Source: Desulfohalobiaceae bacterium
GTDB taxonomy: Bacteria; Desulfobacterota; Desulfovibrionia; Desulfovibrionales; Desulfothermaceae
Assembly: GCA_021737115.1 (NCBI GenBank)
Contig: JAIPER010000306.1
Coordinates: 1-5,045, forward strand
Direction: 5' to 3'
DNA: 5,045 bases
A model generated the notes under the pieces. It did not search any database. It had not been told where the DNA came from and was given only the letters and a program-made list of their open reading frames with translations. This document shows, piece after piece, positions 1-5,045 of the stretch; the first letter of the stretch is position 1, and each line of letters starts with the position of its first letter. The translations under genes were made by a program, and so were the position numbers.

Positions 1-14
1 GAATCGCTGTACAT
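1..14 (-). CDS. 5' end of a leftward gene (partial, product unknown)
   Basis: Only the first five codons are inside the window: ATG at 14-12, reading Met-Tyr-Ser-Asp-Ser before the edge. The start is supported by a strong Shine-Dalgarno, AAGGAGGT at 28-21, six bases upstream of the ATG. It lies downstream of a consensus sigma-54 promoter (171-156) and follows the sigma-54 activator gene in the same direction, so it is a likely target of that regulator (inference). Met-Tyr-Ser-Asp resembles the beginning of IscU/NifU-type Fe-S scaffold proteins, but four residues are not evidence, so no function is assigned. Confidence 0.55.
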
Positions 15-20
15 CGAAAT

Positions 21-28
21 ACCTCCTT
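21..28 (-). promoter_or_regulatory. Strong ribosome binding site of the left-edge gene
   Basis: AAGGAGGT on the minus strand is close to a full anti-16S match and is placed six bases before the ATG at 14. It decides the start of the partial gene. It lies just outside the heptamer repeats, at the outward end of the left copy of the long inverted repeat; a similar AGGAGGGT stands at the equivalent place beside the right copy. Confidence 0.7.
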
Positions 29-35
29 CTCTAGG

Positions 36-63
36 ATTTTAGATTTTAGATTTTGGATTTTCG
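36..63. repeat. Tandem AT-rich heptamers (four copies of ATTTTNG)
   Basis: Four consecutive heptamers are visible on the plus strand: ATTTTAG (36-42), ATTTTAG (43-49), ATTTTGG (50-56) and ATTTTCG (57-63). The last two belong to the core of the 76-bp repeat. The right-hand copy of the repeat has only those two (5032-5019 read on the minus strand), so the number of units differs between copies, as expected from replication slippage. In the left-edge gene's mRNA these units lie just upstream of the RBS. Confidence 0.7.
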
Positions 64-125
64 ATTGTTAAGACAAAGAATTAGAGCTGGTTATCTGGGA
101 TAAATCCAAAAACTTTTTCTTAAAG
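50..125 (+). repeat. 76-bp inverted repeat, left copy
   Basis: This segment matches the reverse complement of 4957-5032 without gaps, at 74 of 76 positions. The two differences are at 82 and 100. Beyond 125 the match breaks for two bases and then shares TAT. On the outer side the two copies share a looser CCTCC-containing edge but differ by the extra heptamers. The segment is AT-rich compared with the neighbouring genes. It also has internal self-complementarity: TTTTGGATTT (51-60) against AAATCCAAAA (102-111). It lies inside the predicted 5' leader of the left-edge gene. It could be a miniature mobile element, a dispersed repeat family, or a duplicated leader; no transposase is present. Confidence 0.9.
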
Positions 126-155
126 GGTATAGTGCTTGGTCGTAAATTTAGGCAA

Positions 156-171
156 TGCAAGGCCTGTGCCA
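156..171 (-). promoter_or_regulatory. Sigma-54 (-24/-12) promoter
   Basis: On the minus strand the sequence reads TGGCAC, five bases (AGGCC), then TTGCA. This matches the established sigma-54 consensus TGGCAC-N5-TTGCW at every specified position, with the invariant GG and GC 10 bases apart. With GC at -13/-12 the start site falls near position 145, giving a leader of about 130 nt to the ATG at 14 that includes the whole 76-bp repeat. The promoter needs an AAA+ activator, and one is encoded directly upstream at 335-1678. Confidence 0.82.
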
Positions 172-280
172 GCCAAGTGCAGCCTGGCTGACTGCAGGAG
201 GAAATTTATACAAGATACTGCCAGGCAAGGGAAAATGAAGGATGCTGGAAGGCGTGAAACCGAAGGGAGTTTTTGGCCCG

Positions 281-320
281 GCCTGAAAGAAACTTTCAGG
301 CTAGAAAATATCTTTCAGGC
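281..320 (-). promoter_or_regulatory. Palindrome plus extra half site: candidate activator-binding site or 3' hairpin
   Basis: GCCTGAAAG (281-289) and CTTTCAGGC (293-301) form a perfect 9-bp inverted repeat around AAA, and a third copy of the half site, CTTTCAGGC, follows at 312-320. The centre lies about 145 bp upstream of the predicted sigma-54 start site, a usual distance for an enhancer of an NtrC-family activator. It begins 34 nt past the stop codon of the response regulator, so in that transcript it could also form a terminator hairpin. However, the bases after it on the minus strand (CGGGCCAAAAACTCCC) contain no U run, so intrinsic termination is not well supported. A binding site is preferred, and both roles are possible. 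Confidence 0.5.
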
Positions 321-334
321 GGTCTTGACCGGGT

Positions 335-1678
335 TCAGTCTGAAACGATGCGGTATTTCTGGATCTTGCTGCGCAGGGTGGGCAGGGAAATCCCGAGGAT
401 GCGGGCAGCCCTGGTTCGATTGCCCTCGACTGAGGCCAGGATGTTCTCGATGTGTTTCTTTTCAACCCGGGGCAGGGAATGGTCGCCGGGTTCCTCTTCT
501 GCTTTTCCGCGCTTCGAGACCAGGATCCTGTCGATCTCCTCCAGGAGGATGACTTTTCCCTGGGCCCTGACCGCGGCTTCCACGAGGACATTCTCCAACT
601 CTCTGACGTTTCCGACCCAGGAATGGGCCGTGAGCCGCTCCAGAACCCCTTTCTGGAGTTTTATCGGTCCGCTGCCGAACTCGGCGGTTATCTTCTGCAG
701 AAAATGGTTGACCAGTTCGGGGATGTCGGAGACCCGCTCCCGCAAGGGGGGCATGTCCAGGGTGACCACTCGCAGGCGGTAATAGAGGTCTTCCTTGAAC
801 TGCCCTTTCTGGACCAGGCCGGAGAGATCCCTGTTGGTGGCGGCGATGATGCGGCAGTTGGACTGCAGGGTCGTTTGTCCGCCGATGCGCATGTATTCCC
901 GTCGTTGCAGAAATCCCAGAAACTTGCTTTGCAGACTCAAGGGCAGTTCCCCGATCTCGTCCAGAAAGAGTGTGCCCCTTCCGGCCAGCTCGATTTTTCC
1001 GGGTTTGGCCTGGCCGGCCCCGGTAAAGGCCCCCTTCTCATGCCCGAAGAGTTCGCTTTCGATCAGGGTCTCTACAATCGAGGAGCAATCCAGGACCACG
1101 AACGGTTCGCCGTGATAGGGGCTGTTCAGATGAATGCTCCGGGCCACTAGTTCCTTGCCGGTACCTGTCTCACCCTGGATGAGGACCGTGGTCGTGTTCC
1201 GGCAGAGCAGGCCGATCATCTTGAAGATCTGGCGCATCTTGTCGCTTGCGCCCACGATGACGTCCTGATCGGCCATTGGCCCGATTTCTTCGTAACCGGC
1301 GGTCTCCCGGTCCACTTCCAGAACCTGGAGGGCCTGATTGACCACCCGCTCCACTTCATCGATATCAAGAGGCTTCTGGATGTAGTCGTAGGCCCCCTCC
1401 TTCATGGAGTCGATTATGGATTTCATGTCCTGGAAGGCGGTGATCATGATGACTTTGCTGATAGGATCAAGGTCTTGCATCTGCTTCAGGAGCTCCATGC
1501 CGCTTTCATCCGGCAGCCTGATATCCAGGATCACGATATCCGGCTTCTGCCGGCGAAACAGTTCAAGCCCGACCCTGCCTGTTGCGGCCTTACCAATGGT
1601 ATGCCCCTTTTCGACAAAGTACATTTCCAGGGATTCCAGGATGGACTGGTCGTCGTCGATGATCAATATCCGTGCCAT
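335..1678 (-). CDS. Sigma-54-dependent response regulator, NtrC family (REC-AAA+-Fis HTH)
   Basis: A 447-residue, full-length NtrC-type activator that, when phosphorylated, remodels sigma-54 RNA polymerase using ATP. The receiver domain (about 1-120) has the acidic triad at Asp8-10, phospho-acceptor Asp52, Thr80 and Lys102. The AAA+ domain (about 140-370) has Walker A GETGTGKE (169-176), the sigma-54-contacting GAFTGA loop intact at 216-221, Walker B with Asp240-Glu241, sensor I around 279-285, an arginine-finger region FKEDLYYRL (294-302) and sensor II GNVREL (356-361). A Fis-type helix-turn-helix closes the protein (about 409-444). The ATG at 1678 is chosen because the receiver domain begins there and AAGGA lies eight bases upstream, inside the last codons of the kinase gene. 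An in-frame upstream extension would overlap the kinase and adds nothing recognisable. The 5-nt spacing indicates co-transcription and translational coupling with the kinase. The likely target is the sigma-54 promoter just downstream (inference). The exact subfamily cannot be told from sequence alone. Confidence 0.96.
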   Translation of the reverse strand: MARILIIDDDQSILESLEMYFVEKGHTIGKAATGRVGLELFRRQKPDIVILDIRLPDESGMELLKQMQDLDPISKVIMITAFQDMKSIIDSMKEGAYDYIQKPLDIDEVERVVNQALQVLEVDRETAGYEEIGPMADQDVIVGASDKMRQIFKMIGLLCRNTTTVLIQGETGTGKELVARSIHLNSPYHGEPFVVLDCSSIVETLIESELFGHEKGAFTGAGQAKPGKIELAGRGTLFLDEIGELPLSLQSKFLGFLQRREYMRIGGQTTLQSNCRIIAATNRDLSGLVQKGQFKEDLYYRLRVVTLDMPPLRERVSDIPELVNHFLQKITAEFGSGPIKLQKGVLERLTAHSWVGNVRELENVLVEAAVRAQGKVILLEEIDRILVSKRGKAEEEPGDHSLPRVEKKHIENILASVEGNRTRAARILGISLPTLRSKIQKYRIVSD

Positions 1679-1683
1679 GAGTA

Positions 1684-3210
1684 TTATCCTTGCGGAAGCG
1701 TTACCGTAAACGAAGCCCCGCACGGCTTGAGGTTCTCGGCTCTGACTACCCCGCCGTGGGCCTCGACGATCTGCTTGACATTGCTCAGCCCCAGACCGGT
1801 CCCTTTGCTCTTGCTGGTCACAAAGGGTTCGAAAAGACTGTTCTTCAAGCTCTCCGCTATCCCTGTCCCGCTGTCGATAACGCTGATGTCGATCCAGGCC
1901 TGTTGTCCATCAAGCCGCTTCTTCGAACTGATCCAAATCTGTTGCTGTTGACTGCAGGCTTCGATGGCGTTTAGGAGCAAATTCATGAAGACCTGCTCCA
2001 GTTTTTCCCTGTCGGCAAAAATCAGCGGCAGTTCGTTGGCAATTTCCTGCTGCAGGTAAAGTCCCTTTTCGCTGAGCTTCATGTCCACCGCTTCGAGGCA
2101 GGAGTCGAGGACCGCCTTGATATCCACCGGACCGAAGCTGAAGCGCACCGGTTTTGCAAAATCCAGAAGCTCTTTGAGGATATGCTCCAGACGACCGACC
2201 TCCCGGACCGAAATATCGACCCGTCGTTGATCGTTGCCCTGGATCTTGTCGTTTTTTTTGAGTATCTGCAGGTTCATCTTCACACTGGACAGCGGATTGC
2301 GCAGCTCGTGGGACAAAGAGGTGGTCAACTGGCCGATGTAGGCCATGCGCTCGGCTTCCCGGACCTTGTCCTCCATTTGGATCCGTTCGGTGATGTCCCG
2401 GCAGATGCCGATCAGGGCAAGCCTGCCTTCATAACGGGCCGCCCTGGCTAGTATTTCCGTGGGAAACTTGCGACCGTCCCTGCACAGTCTTTGATATTCA
2501 AAAGATCTGGGGCTGGTCCTCTGATCGAAGCTCTGGCTGTGGCTTTCAATGACTCTGGGCCTGTCTTCCGGAGCCACGAAACTGGAGTATTGTTCTCCGA
2601 CGATTTCTGCCAGGCTTGAACCGTGCATCTCGCAAAAGGCCTGGTTGGCAAAGACGATCTTCGCGTCCTGGACCACGAAGTAGCCGTCGATAATCTCTTC
2701 CACCAGGGTCCGGTACTTGAGTTCCGATTCCCGCAAGGCCGCAGTCCTGGCCCGGACCTCCTCCTCCAGCCTGCGGTTGTGTTCCAGGATCATTTTTTCA
2801 TGCATGTTCTGGAAGTGATCGCTGAAGCGGTGGATGGTGTAAGACAGACAGCGGTTGATCTTCTGGATGTTTTCCAGGAGTTCCTCGGGATTGCCCTCCC
2901 GGGCCAAAATAGGAATGATGATGATTCGGTACTGTTCAAAGGCCTTCTGGACGTCTGAGAGCAGAAACCCTGCCCCGAGACGCATTCTGGTTATCTTGTT
3001 GATAAAGTGATCGATAGGACCGTAATCTTCGTGGGCGATGAGGCGGTAATTGGCTTCAAAGGCCTCGGAGCAGGTCTGGATGAGTTCTTCCTGAGACCTT
3101 TTCCGCTGATACAGCCGGTCGAGCCTCTCGACCCACTCTCTGATGATCAGGGTTTGATTGCAGCGATGGCATTCGTCCAAGGTGTATCCCATTGGTATCC
3201 CCGAAAACAT
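1684..3210 (-). CDS. Cytosolic PAS-domain sensor histidine kinase (NtrB-like)
   Basis: A 508-residue kinase with no membrane-spanning segment or signal peptide, so it should sense a cytoplasmic signal. In order: a CxxC pair (Cys14, Cys17); a helical domain (about 20-135) resembling the RsbRD N-terminal type; a coiled coil (about 135-163); a PAS domain (about 164-275, ending in the usual RDITER); a HisKA dimerisation helix with phospho-acceptor His301 in SHELRNP; and an HATPase domain with N box (Asn414), G1 DSGTG (446-450), F box (459-468) and G2 GTGLGL (470-475). All catalytic motifs are intact. The start is uncertain. ATG 3210 has a weak AGGG upstream, ATG 3192 (502 aa) has GGGGA five bases upstream, and GTG 3294 (536 aa) has no RBS and adds a low-complexity stretch. 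It is the first gene of a pair with the sigma-54 response regulator and has its own promoter at 3371-3399. The ligand is unknown. Confidence 0.95.
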   Translation of the reverse strand: MFSGIPMGYTLDECHRCNQTLIIREWVERLDRLYQRKRSQEELIQTCSEAFEANYRLIAHEDYGPIDHFINKITRMRLGAGFLLSDVQKAFEQYRIIIIPILAREGNPEELLENIQKINRCLSYTIHRFSDHFQNMHEKMILEHNRRLEEEVRARTAALRESELKYRTLVEEIIDGYFVVQDAKIVFANQAFCEMHGSSLAEIVGEQYSSFVAPEDRPRVIESHSQSFDQRTSPRSFEYQRLCRDGRKFPTEILARAARYEGRLALIGICRDITERIQMEDKVREAERMAYIGQLTTSLSHELRNPLSSVKMNLQILKKNDKIQGNDQRRVDISVREVGRLEHILKELLDFAKPVRFSFGPVDIKAVLDSCLEAVDMKLSEKGLYLQQEIANELPLIFADREKLEQVFMNLLLNAIEACSQQQQIWISSKKRLDGQQAWIDISVIDSGTGIAESLKNSLFEPFVTSKSKGTGLGLSNVKQIVEAHGGVVRAENLKPCGASFTVTLPQG

Positions 3211-3370
3211 GGATTTGGCCCTGTCTGTATCCGAATCTCTTGAACCCTTCAGCGAATACAAACCGGAGTGATGCAAAAAGGGCGGGGCAGACACTCACAG
3301 GACAAAAGAGGAATCAAACCGCAGTCTCTTCCCGACGTCTCGCCTGAGTAGCTGCTGACTCGTTTTCCGG

Positions 3371-3399
3371 ATACTACCGACACCTTGGTACGGAGTCAA
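3371..3399 (-). promoter_or_regulatory. Sigma-70-type promoter of the kinase/regulator operon
   Basis: On the minus strand TTGACT (3399-3394) is followed after exactly 17 bases by TAGTAT (3376-3371). These match the -35 and -10 consensus at five and four of six positions. The start site would be near 3364, about 150 nt before the ATG at 3210. It is correctly placed and oriented between the transporter stop codon and the kinase start, and indicates that the two-component pair can be made independently of the transporter. Confidence 0.6.
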
Positions 3400-3412
3400 A
3401 CCCCTTCCAAGG
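3383..3412. promoter_or_regulatory. Possible operator: CCTTGG/CCAAGG inverted repeat around the -35 box
   Basis: CCTTGG (3383-3388) and CCAAGG (3407-3412) are complementary six-base arms separated by 18 bp. The -35 hexamer of the predicted kinase promoter (3394-3399) lies between them. Such a placement would suit a DNA-binding regulator, but six-base arms can occur by chance and no regulator is known for the site. Confidence 0.3.
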
Positions 3413-3487
3413 ATTGTCCGGCTCATGCCGCAACTTCCGTGGCCGGAGACCGATCCGCCAAGAGGGGGTAACAGACTGCGGATCCGT

Positions 3488-4660
3488 TTAACCGCGGCTA
3501 TTGGCAGGCTCTGCGGCCTTGCGCGGAATGGCCTGGACCAGGGCCAGGGAGCAGAGGCTCAAGAGGACCCCGCTGAGGAACACGAACCGGTAGTCGAACA
3601 GCCAGAGAAGTCCTCCCAGAACCGGCAGAACGACCGCGGCGATATGGTTTATGGTGAAACCCACGGCCATGCTCGGGGCAATATCCCCGGGAGCGGCGAT
3701 CTTCTGGAAGTAGGTCCGAATGGCCATGGAGCAGTTGAAGACAATGTGGTCGAGGATGTACATGAAGACCACCAGCCAGGCGCTTTGGGCATAGGCATAG
3801 GTCAAAAAGACCCAGATCAGGACCAGATACTCCAGACTGAGCACCCGGCGTTCGCCGAAGCGATTGATGGCCCGGCCCACCAGGGGGCCGGCAAAGATGT
3901 TGACGGCCTGATTGAAGACAAAGAGGACGGTCACGGCCTGAATGGAGAAACCAAATTTTTTGACCAGCAAAAAAACGGCAAAGGCGACGAAGATCTGCCG
4001 TCTGGCCCCGGCGAAGAAAGTGAGCAGGTAGAAGAGCCAGTACTGTTTTCTGAAGATCATCTCCTTCTTCTGCAGGGGCAGGTCCTTATCCGCAGGGTCC
4101 TGCCACAGACACCACAAGCCCCCGGCCAGGGTCAGTCCGGCCAGAAGGACATACAAGGCCCGGTAATCGAGCCAGGCGGAAAGGCCCAAAATCCCGAGGC
4201 CGACCGAGATGCTGGTGATGGCGGCCATGGAGCGCAGACGGCCGAAGACCAGGGGCGCCTGATGGATGGTGAAGTACTGCAGGGTCAGGGATTGGTTCAG
4301 GGTCTCGAAGTAGTGAAACCCGAAGGACATGAGCAGGGTGGTGATCACGAGTCCGGAAAACCAGGGAAAAAACCCGGTCAACCCGACACCGAGCCCCATG
4401 ACCAGGACCGAAAGCGCGGCCAGGGTATGTTCCTTGAATACAAACAGGAGGTAGATGACCAGGAGGGCCAGGAAACCGGGGACCTCCCGAATCCCCTGGA
4501 TTATTCCGACCTCATGCCCGCCGATGAAGGCCTTTTCTACGGCAAAGTTGTTGAACAGGGTCCGCCAGCCCTGAAACCCGATAAAGACGGCTATAGTCAG
4601 AACAAGAAGGAAGAGGTACATCCGTTTGTTGGCTGGGGTCAGGAAAGGGGGCGCTTTCAT
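3488..4660 (-). CDS. MFS transporter, substrate unknown
   Basis: A 390-residue inner-membrane protein with about 12 hydrophobic segments arranged 6+6, separated by a charged central loop (about 187-207). This is the usual size and topology of the major facilitator superfamily. The best signature is the motif-A-like loop between helices 8 and 9 (GPLVGRAINRFGERR, 258-272). The N-terminal half lacks an equally clear motif A. Charged residues within or near membrane segments include Glu119, Arg220-Arg221 and Asp304-His305. There is no signal peptide, as expected for the family. The ATG at 4660 is preferred, although its upstream AAGGA is 14 bases away. A TTG at 4717 would add 19 residues encoded across a poly-T run and has no RBS. 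The stop codon is TAA. The gene lies upstream of the two-component operon in the same direction, but a separate kinase promoter separates them. Substrate and direction of transport cannot be inferred. Confidence 0.9.
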   Translation of the reverse strand: MKAPPFLTPANKRMYLFLLVLTIAVFIGFQGWRTLFNNFAVEKAFIGGHEVGIIQGIREVPGFLALLVIYLLFVFKEHTLAALSVLVMGLGVGLTGFFPWFSGLVITTLLMSFGFHYFETLNQSLTLQYFTIHQAPLVFGRLRSMAAITSISVGLGILGLSAWLDYRALYVLLAGLTLAGGLWCLWQDPADKDLPLQKKEMIFRKQYWLFYLLTFFAGARRQIFVAFAVFLLVKKFGFSIQAVTVLFVFNQAVNIFAGPLVGRAINRFGERRVLSLEYLVLIWVFLTYAYAQSAWLVVFMYILDHIVFNCSMAIRTYFQKIAAPGDIAPSMAVGFTINHIAAVVLPVLGGLLWLFDYRFVFLSGVLLSLCSLALVQAIPRKAAEPANSRG

Positions 4661-4724
4661 GGCTTTGACAGGGGTCCTTGCAATTAAAAGATCGTTTCCA
4701 AAAAAAATAATGATCAACAGCCGG

Positions 4725-4780
4725 GCCTGGCCAAGGGAGCAGTAGCAGAGCCGAATCCTTTAGGCAACTCCTGGCCAGGC
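4725..4780 (-). promoter_or_regulatory. Hairpin-forming inverted repeat upstream of the transporter
   Basis: GCCTGGCCA (4725-4733) pairs with TGGCCAGGC (4772-4780), a perfect 9-bp match. The stem is prolonged inward by GGAG (4736-4739) with CTCC (4768-4771) after a two-base bulge, leaving a loop of about 28 bases. On the minus strand the second arm is followed 16 nt later by a run of eight T (4707-4700), 40 nt before the transporter ATG. In a leader RNA this could act as an attenuator, but the gap between stem and U run is longer than usual. A DNA-binding site is the alternative. Confidence 0.4.
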
Positions 4781-4856
4781 TCAAAAAACGTACTTATGGG
4801 TTGAAGGACTGGAAATGAGGAAAAAAACAATCTTGTCGCGTTCTCAGGGTCAATTC

Positions 4857-4889
4857 CGTCATTCCGTTCCGGCGGAGGCCGGAATCCAG
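4857..4889. repeat. GTCATTCC/GGAATCCAG-type palindromic repeat
   Basis: The segment starts CGTCATTCCG and ends CGGAATCCAG, around a perfect hairpin TTCCGGC (4867-4873), GGAG loop, GCCGGAA (4878-4884). This pattern is a familiar class of dispersed palindromic repeat in many proteobacterial genomes. Here the left arm contains a short internal duplication (ATTCCG then TTCCGG), so the outer ATTCC does not pair in register. It is intergenic, and short reading frames through it are not genes. Confidence 0.7.
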
Positions 4890-4956
4890 AAAAAGGGACA
4901 CAGGAAGTGGATATGGAGCCGGCCACATACATGGTCCATCTCTTGGTCTGGATAGG

Positions 4957-5032
4957 CTTTAAGAAAAAGTTTTTGGATTTATGCCAGATAACCAGCTCTT
5001 ATTCTTTGTCTTAACAATCGAAAATCCAAAAT
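4957..5032 (-). repeat. 76-bp inverted repeat, right copy
   Basis: This is the reverse complement of 50-125 at 74 of 76 positions with no gaps. It keeps the internal complementary arms TTTTGGATTT (4971-4980) and AAATCCAAAA (5022-5031), but has two rather than four ATTTTNG heptamers at its outer side. It is oriented so that the edge carrying the AGGAGG-like sequence faces out of the window, mirroring the left copy. Confidence 0.9.
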
Positions 5033-5037
5033 TCTAT

Positions 5038-5045
5038 AGGAGGGT
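5038..5045 (+). promoter_or_regulatory. RBS-like sequence at the right edge
   Basis: AGGAGGGT on the plus strand ends the window directly outside the right copy of the 76-bp repeat. At the left copy the equivalent place holds the real RBS of a gene reading outward, so a rightward gene may begin just past the edge. No start codon is visible, so this is a prediction only. Confidence 0.35.

Larger units (their letters stand above)
3319..3481. repeat. Long-range 9-bp inverted repeat spanning the kinase promoter region
   Basis: CCGCAGTCT (3319-3327) and AGACTGCGG (3473-3481) are perfectly complementary and sit near the two ends of the spacer between the transporter stop codon and the kinase gene. 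Read on the minus strand, the second arm is followed by TTTGATTCCTCTTTTG, which is moderately U-rich. Nothing else fills this spacer except the promoter and the smaller CCTTGG/CCAAGG repeat. The arms could close a structured leader or end of the transporter transcript, or may be chance. No known riboswitch was recognised. Confidence 0.35.

Noticed and set aside
136..552. A plus-strand open frame starting in the left spacer.
   Set aside because: It runs antisense into the response regulator's HTH region, crosses the palindrome at 281-301, and has no credible RBS or product.
1679..1723. A 15-residue longer response regulator beginning upstream of 1678.
   Set aside because: It would overlap the kinase reading frame, and the receiver domain begins at the ATG at 1678, which has its own well-spaced AAGGA.
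3319..3481. Fragments resembling a cobalamin riboswitch: CCGCAACT on one strand, CGAGTCAG...CAGGC on the other.
   Set aside because: The two fragments lie on opposite strands, so no single RNA carries the required boxes in order.
3425..4687. A 420-codon open frame on the plus strand opposite the transporter.
   Set aside because: Its product is a low-complexity Gly/Gln/Glu/Asp/Pro-rich sequence with no domain. It is the antisense shadow of a GC-rich membrane-protein gene whose minus-strand reading has clear MFS features.
4759..4780. A sigma-54-like sequence before the transporter: TGGCCAGGAGTTGCC on the minus strand.
   Set aside because: GG and GC are 9 rather than 10 bases apart and the -24 hexamer is TGGCCA, so spacing and sequence both fail. 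It is also part of the hairpin stem.
4714..4932. A 72-codon minus-strand open frame in the right spacer.
   Set aside because: It reads through the GTCATTCC-type palindromic repeat and the hairpin, with no RBS and no recognisable protein features.
4932..4947. A sigma-54-like match on the plus strand before the right repeat: TGGTCC-N5-TTGGT.
   Set aside because: The essential GC of the -12 element is GG, and the -24 element has two mismatches.

Overview
The window carries three complete genes, all read leftward (minus strand). From right to left they are a 12-helix MFS transporter, a cytosolic PAS-containing histidine kinase, and an NtrC-type sigma-54 activator (REC, AAA+, Fis-type HTH). At the extreme left edge is the start of a fourth leftward gene, of which only an RBS and five codons are visible. 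The kinase/regulator pair, the sigma-54 wiring and the abundance of short dispersed repeats in the spacers suggest a member of the Desulfobacterota (former Deltaproteobacteria, sulfate-reducer type). This is an inference from style, not from a marker gene.

Layout. Positions 1-14 hold the partial fourth gene. Positions 15-334 are a dense regulatory spacer containing an RBS, AT-rich heptamer repeats, a 76-bp repeat, a canonical -24/-12 sigma-54 promoter and, about 145 bp upstream of its predicted start site, a 9+9 bp palindrome with an extra half site. Positions 335-1678 encode the response regulator, and 1684 to about 3210 the histidine kinase. The two are only 5 nt apart, and the regulator's RBS lies in the last kinase codons. 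Positions 3211-3487 hold a good sigma-70-type promoter for the kinase/regulator operon and two inverted repeats. Positions 3488-4660 encode the MFS transporter. Positions 4661-5045 have no convincing gene; they hold a leader hairpin, a GTCATTCC-type palindromic repeat, the second (inverted) copy of the 76-bp repeat and an RBS-like sequence at the very end.

How it may work together. The kinase would sense a cytoplasmic signal through its N-terminal helical domain and PAS domain and phosphorylate the regulator at Asp52. The regulator would then bind a site such as the palindrome at 281-301 and activate sigma-54 RNA polymerase at 156-171, driving the gene that begins at position 14. The predicted leader of that transcript contains the 76-bp repeat. 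Whether the MFS transporter belongs to the same regulon is not shown: no acceptable sigma-54 promoter was found in front of it.

The most unusual feature is the near-identical (74/76) repeat in opposite orientation at the two ends of the window. Each copy is partly self-complementary, and each is followed on its outward side by an AGGAGG-type sequence. The copies bracket the transporter and two-component block, but no transposase or recombinase gene lies between them.
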